A stretch of DNA of 64,000 nucleotides from the NCBI RefSeq assembly GCF_042477335.2, contig NC_091256.1:23588501-23652500 (forward strand). Reading direction: 5' to 3'. The position numbers were made by a program, and so were the translations under genes. Positions 58,978-64,000 of this stretch are shown here, one piece after another. Numbering within the stretch: position 1 is the stretch's first letter; every line of letters starts with the position of its first letter. Below the pieces are notes generated by a model. The model had not been told where the DNA came from. It worked only from the letters and a program-made list of their open reading frames with translations, and did no database searches. This DNA is from Ovis canadensis. Taxonomy: Eukaryota; Chordata; Mammalia; Artiodactyla; Bovidae.

Positions 58978-60879
58978 ATACACTGTTCACAGGCCCCTTA
59001 TAATAACTCTGCAATTCAGAAATCTGGTTAAACCCAGATGGCAAGCTGCTTACTAAAAGTCAAAAACCTCTCAAATCTGTCTTTTTAGTCTTCATCAACA
59101 GCAAAAATTTTAATTCAGGTATTTTAGAGTACTGCAGAAAACAGTTGCTTCACTTTTGACAATTAAAAAAAAAATTAAGGACCTGGAATCTACAAAGAAA
59201 AAGTGTTGGAAATTCTGAAATACAAATGTGTAAATAAATTGATTTTTGATCCCTATCTCTAGTAGTTGCCCAGTATAAAACATGTAATTTAAAATCATTT
59301 AATTTACAGAATTAAGATATGCTTATTAAATACTACGTGATAATTTAACCCACAGTCTCTCAGAACAAATTTTAAAAACTCTTGAGCCAGATGCATATAC
59401 AAATTTTACTTCTGATTTAAGACTTTAAGAAGCAGGATGCTTATTTATGATAAACCCCAGTTCCATACAAGTGAAGAATATCTTGTAGGCTTTCTAGTAA
59501 TATTAAACTCTCTACCTAAAACCTGAAGTACATTGTTTCACTGTGTGGTTGTCTATGCTTGAGAGATCACTGTGTTTTATGGAATGATAATTGGAAAAAA
59601 CTTTTAGAAAGATAAAAAGAAAACATTTGATGAGATACATAAATACTATGTACTAGAATATTTATTAGAAAAAATAAGTAAAAATTTTAAACAATTAAAA
59701 AATTTCCTATTGGCTTATTGAGAATTATTAAAACAGAATAATGTGGAAAATAAATAATGTACCTAAAATAATTGCTTAAATGAGATTATGGAAAATTTAG
59801 CTTAGTAAATTGAAAAAGTCAATTTAAAATTATATAGTTTGGCTAAAAAAAATCTTTTCACCTTGTCTCATTCATTTTACTAGATAATGTTTTTAGAAGC
59901 TTTATCTCTCAGTTAACATTTGGTTAAGGACTCCTAAATTTTTAAATAGTTCCTCAGGTTTACTTAGATGATGTATTTAAACTTGTTATTAATGGAATAT
60001 ATGTTTGATGTTTACTGCAAGCTTTTCTGTTCAGATGAGTGTGGTATAAATTTACTCTAAAATAACTCTTGATCCAGATTTAAGATTATCAGGAGCCCAG
60101 CAATGCAGAAATGACATTAACAATTTATAATTCCATGATAGTTAAAATTTTCTCAAATCTGATGGGGAGAAGGGATTATATGCCAGTAAAATAAGTAAAA
60201 GACATTGGCATATTTCCATTGCTAAGGGCTAAGGACACAGAACATTTACAGGTTAAATGGGGCATAAATTTTAGTTTATGTGCCCATTATAGCCACTGTT
60301 GACAGGAAGCAGGATGCACACAGTGTGAAACATGACTTGCAGAGTCACTTGAGGCTGGTTCTCTGAAATTTACTGAGTCCACTGCCATTAACAGCCTGTG
60401 TAAGTAGGAGCCTGCACAAAGTATTTTGGTTTTATTTACATAGCTAAACAGTGTATTAAGAACTGATCATTTATCATTCAAGTTTTATAAATAACCATTG
60501 AATCTTTTATTGAGTATTAGTATATAAAAAATGGTGATACCTAGCCTGAACATATTATTTTTCCATGAGGTATTAAATAAATTTGTAAGGTAAATTTCTG
60601 GAACATAAGGAAATCTACATTGGTAAGTTAGAAATTATATGGTATTTAGGAATGCTGTGATGGGAATATTTTATTGCTGTTGCTTTTGTAAATGTTACTG
60701 TTTTAGAGAGACTTAAGTTCTTCCTTTGAAAGCTAGATGTAGACAAGAGCATGGATTAGTTTAGATTATATATCAAGGTCTCTAGCAAAATAACACATCA
60801 TATTTTCTAGTGATTAGATGTGACTGATATTTAATTCTAAAGAAGCAATGATGGATAGTTGAAAAGAACATAGTATAGT

Positions 60880-61075
60880 TTTAATTCATCCTGGGCTCAC
60901 GTGTTGTGAGCTATGTTACCTTCAGGTCGCTTTGCCTTGCTCTGCTTCAGTTTGCTCATTTTATAAACGATGATAATAGTAGCATGTACTTCAAGAGGTT
61001 GTCTTGAGGATTAAATGGGTTTAATATGCATAAAGCACTTAAAACATGGCCTGACATCTTCTAAGTGTTTTTGAA
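60880..61075 (+). mobile_element. MIR SINE (ancient)
   Basis: Sense MIR: gagctatgttacctt, ctgcttcagtttgctcattt, ttgtcttgaggattaaatgg, cataaagcacttaaaacatg. It is well preserved for the family. Confidence 0.85.
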
Positions 61076-62655
61076 AAAGGTGTTTACATATTTATTATCA
61101 TACACCGGGCACTGCGCTGGAGTCTGGAAGAGGAGTGCGGTCTGGGTCCTGTTCTCTGAGAGCTCACACTGCAGTGTGGGAGGAGGGGCTACCCAGATCA
61201 CCTCCGTGCCATGTGTTCAGCTTCTGTGTGAGATCCATGCCAGTTGCTATGCAGAAACTTGACTGTGGGTTTCTCAAATAGAATATCTGAGCTGCTTCTT
61301 GAAACTAAGAAATTGTCCAAGCGAAGGAGCTGGGGAAGGGCATTTCATTTAGAAAATAGCTTGAAAGCAGACACAAAAGGGTGGGATAACATTATGCAGG
61401 GAACGTTTAGTAATCCTATTTCAGAAAGCTTAAACACATGGCCTATCTACACCTATGGATGTCCCTCATTCCCTCTGCTGCTGCTTTGGTTTATTCAAAG
61501 GAAATCAAATGTTTTTATATTGGTCATAGGCCCTACAGACCAGCACAGTACTTTCCACTTATCTTAAGTTAAGCACACCTGGGAAGAAGGATGTGGGAAT
61601 AGGTATTTTACTTGAGAAATGATCCCAGGAAGCACAAATGAAAAAGTACTGAAAAAGAAACAGAAAGAAAGAAGTGCAGATGAGCTGTGTGTTAATAAGT
61701 GGGTTTCTATTTTGGGAATTGAGGGCTCAATCCTATCAGTGATCCTCTGAAAAGACATGGAGAACATATTTCTGAATCATTCCAGGGGAAAATGGAGAGA
61801 TGGGTGTTTATTTATCAGCTTTCACCCCTGCACATACACCATTAGTTGAAGGTTTTATTTTGAAGCCTTTAGTCAGCAAGCTCTTGTGGGGCTGGAATTA
61901 GCTCTCATGAAGAGGAGAGAAATGCGGTATTTAGAGTAGAATGGTATCAGCACACCAAGTACTGTCTTCTGCAGCTGCAGGTGAGTTCAGGGGGAGACTT
62001 ACGAGTTAGGAAGGAGGGACCAGCTGAGGAAACACAGTCAGGTGAGCTGTCAGCCCTCTGAAGACTTGATTCTGTGGCCCCTGATAAGAAGAATGAGGCA
62101 GAGGCTGACTGGAGACTTGCGATAAAGGTGAAGTAGGGAGAGGAGACATCATTGAGCATCTCACAGACCATGTAATACTGGCAGTTTATCTTTTATTATT
62201 AAGTTCTTTAAAATGGTTTTCATAGAATGTGAAGTATTTGAATTTGCATTTTGGGTTGTTGTCTTAGATTGTAAACATTATCCTTAACTGGAAAATAACA
62301 TAAATGTATCTGATTTGTTGAACATGGTTTAAAATGTGTCTTGCTCACAAGTGGAGATCTGGGATTTAGCAAAAAAAAAAAAAAAAAGATTCTGTGTTAT
62401 AATTTAATTCAAACTAATTAAATTATAAAACTATTAAATTATTTGAACATGTTTTAAGTTGGTAAAAAAGTAAGTAAATTGCAGTATTTTTTATAGTATA
62501 GAGTAAAATGTATGTATTTCTACACATTTACAGAATTCTATCAGTCTCTCTCATGATGTCACATATTGGGTCAGAATGTAAAATGGACTACCATATTAAA
62601 GAATGTTAGGCATAGTAACTGATGAATGCAAGCAGCTGACCTTTTAAATTTTATT
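61076..62655. other. Flank without recognisable gene
   Basis: No supported gene. A poly(A) tract of about 18 A lies near 62371-62388. Reading frames such as 61244-61567 (107 codons) have no family support. Confidence 0.5.
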
Positions 62656-62860
62656 ATGACCATATGCCATTTTATGTATTTTTTCCAGCTTTATTGAAAT
62701 ATAATTGACATGTTGTATAAGTGTAAGATGTACAACATGTTGATTAAATAAGAGTGGAGCTATCACTTCAAGATATTGATTTCATTTTCTTTGGCTCTGT
62801 ACCTAGAAGTGGGATTACTAGATCATAACCATGTGCTATTTTAGATACAAGTTTTAGGAT
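62656..62860 (-). mobile_element. Ancient L1 3' fragment
   Basis: Antisense old L1: cagctttattgaaatataat, gtgtaagatgtacaacatgt, gaagtgggattactagatca. Confidence 0.6.
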
Positions 62861-63328
62861 CAAAGAGTTGTATAATATTCATGCTAGGTGTATTCCTATT
62901 TGTCCCCACTCAGTGGGCATACTCAAAGAGGTGAATGATAGAGCTTTAAGTGCTTATTTCTGCATAGTATAGCATCAGTTACAGAGTTTAATATTGACTT
63001 ATGTTAACAACTTTGTAGAACTAATGAATAATTGCATTCACAGTGATTATTAAACAAAAGAATAATTTGCAGACTATGATCAAGTTACTTTAATTCACTT
63101 TCAAATTTCTACTGATAATCCCTTTTACATTATATTGTGACTTTCATGAAAGTTCTAATATTGCTTTGTGATCTTAAATGCAAATCCTTTGACAGAGATC
63201 ACTCTATCTATATTTCCCATCAGCAGTTTTTAACATGTACATTAACCACATTGAATAATTTTGTAAGATGGAGTTAATTTACCTGGCGAGTTCACACATA
63301 AATCCAGTAGAATAAGGCTAAATTGACC

Positions 63329-63399
63329 ACATTGGTGGTATAGTGTGAGCATAGCTGCCTTGCAAGCAGTTGACTTGGATTCAACTCCCACCCAATGCA
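63329..63399 (+). tRNA. tRNA-Gly(TCC)-derived pseudogene
   Basis: 71 nt closely resembling mammalian tRNA-Gly-TCC. The attggtggtatagt 5' arm and D-arm, the gagcatagctgcctt anticodon 5' side and the ccaatgca 3' end are all present. Departures: one base is lost in the D-loop, the anticodon loop reads cttgcaa (TGC, not TCC), the first acceptor pair is A-C, and the T-stem is mispaired in two positions with a changed T-loop (ttcaact). It is therefore probably a pseudogene or part of a tRNA-derived retroposon. It sits 14 bp before a Bov-tA. Confidence 0.75.
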
Positions 63400-63412
63400 G
63401 CAGGCCAACTTT

Positions 63413-63606
63413 TGGGCTTCCCTGGTGTCTGAGCTGGTAAAGAATCTGCCTGTAATGTGGGAGACCTGGGTCCAATCTCTGGGTTGGGAAGATCCCCTGG
63501 AGAAGGGAACAACTACCTGCTCCAGTATTCTGACCTGGACAATTTCATGAGCTACAGTCCATGGGGTCGCAAAGAGTCAGACACGACTAAATGACGTTCA
63601 CTTTCA
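63413..63606 (+). mobile_element. Bov-tA SINE
   Basis: Sense copy with head gggcttccctggtgtctgag, a B-box-like ggtccaatctctggg and tail gtcagacacgactaaatgac. The remaining 63607-64000 has no recognisable feature. Confidence 0.93.
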
Positions 63607-64000
63607 CAATATATTTAGCTCTATCAGAATGGATATATATTTGATTATGATAAGTTTAATGTGTAAAGTAGCAGCTCTTGAATTCCTAGAAAAAATGTTA
63701 GTCCACTTAAATGTGCATGTGTAGTGTGTGTACACGTCTTGTTTTTGGAGTATTTGTTAATATGTGTATCTACAGAGAGATACACAGAGATACTTAGCCA
63801 AAGATACTTCACTTTTCGGCTATTTCTTACAGTTTAAAAAACCCTAACTAGGTACTATTTTCGCTGATTAATTGTTGAGAGCCAACTAAATGTTATACTT
63901 TGTCCAGGAAAGATGTACATTTTCAAAATTCCCATAATATGGAGGAAGAAGCTGCTGAGTCTGCCAATCCAGAGACACTCCACATCGCTGAAATGTAGAC

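Overview
The window is eukaryotic nuclear DNA from a ruminant, most likely a bovid such as cattle, sheep, goat or a close relative. It is AT-rich, CpG-depleted and full of ruminant retroelements: BovB (RTE) LINEs and their ART2A-type 3' ends, Bov-tA tRNA-derived SINEs, a BOV-A2 dimer, CHR-type SINEs and ruminant L1. Older mammalian repeats (MIR, L2, MLT1-type LTRs, a Tigger1 element, ancient L1) lie beneath them. There are no prokaryotic genes, operons or CRISPR arrays.

The one protein-coding gene I can support is RGS18, on the minus strand, in five coding exons: 43878-43996, 43296-43397, 42221-42282, 17611-17777 and 15168-15425. Together they make 708 nt, i.e. 235 codons plus a stop, with GT..AG at every junction and consistent intron phases. 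RGS18 is a GTPase-activating protein for heterotrimeric G alpha subunits, expressed in platelets, megakaryocytes and other blood cells. Introns 1, 2 and 4 are short (480, 1013 and 2185 bp). Intron 3 is 24,443 bp and holds much of the repeat load.

Layout. 1-14000 is the 3' flank of RGS18: Bov-tA and MIR copies, an L1 with a 5' inversion and an apparent 3' transduction (6479-7791), and an internally deleted BovB (8262-9350). 14000-15167 is the probable 3' UTR. 15168-43996 is RGS18. Its intron 3 carries a 1.7 kb BovB (26672-28404) inside an ancient L1, an MLT1-type LTR, and a three-layer nest of MIR, L1 and BovB (32780-35830). 43997-64000 is the 5' flank, poor in genes. It holds ancient L1, an unexplained CpG-rich segment (54330-54730), Bov-tA and BOV-A2 SINEs, an MLT1-type LTR split by an ART2A, and a tRNA-Gly-derived pseudogene (63329-63399).

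I found no undescribed multi-gene system. The best leads are the L1 with a transduced tail, the orphan CpG-rich segment, inverted SINE and LINE pairs that could shape RGS18 RNA, and a complex BOV-A2 insertion whose filler matches sequence 2 kb away. Coordinates of old repeats are approximate because they come from reading by eye, not from a library search.
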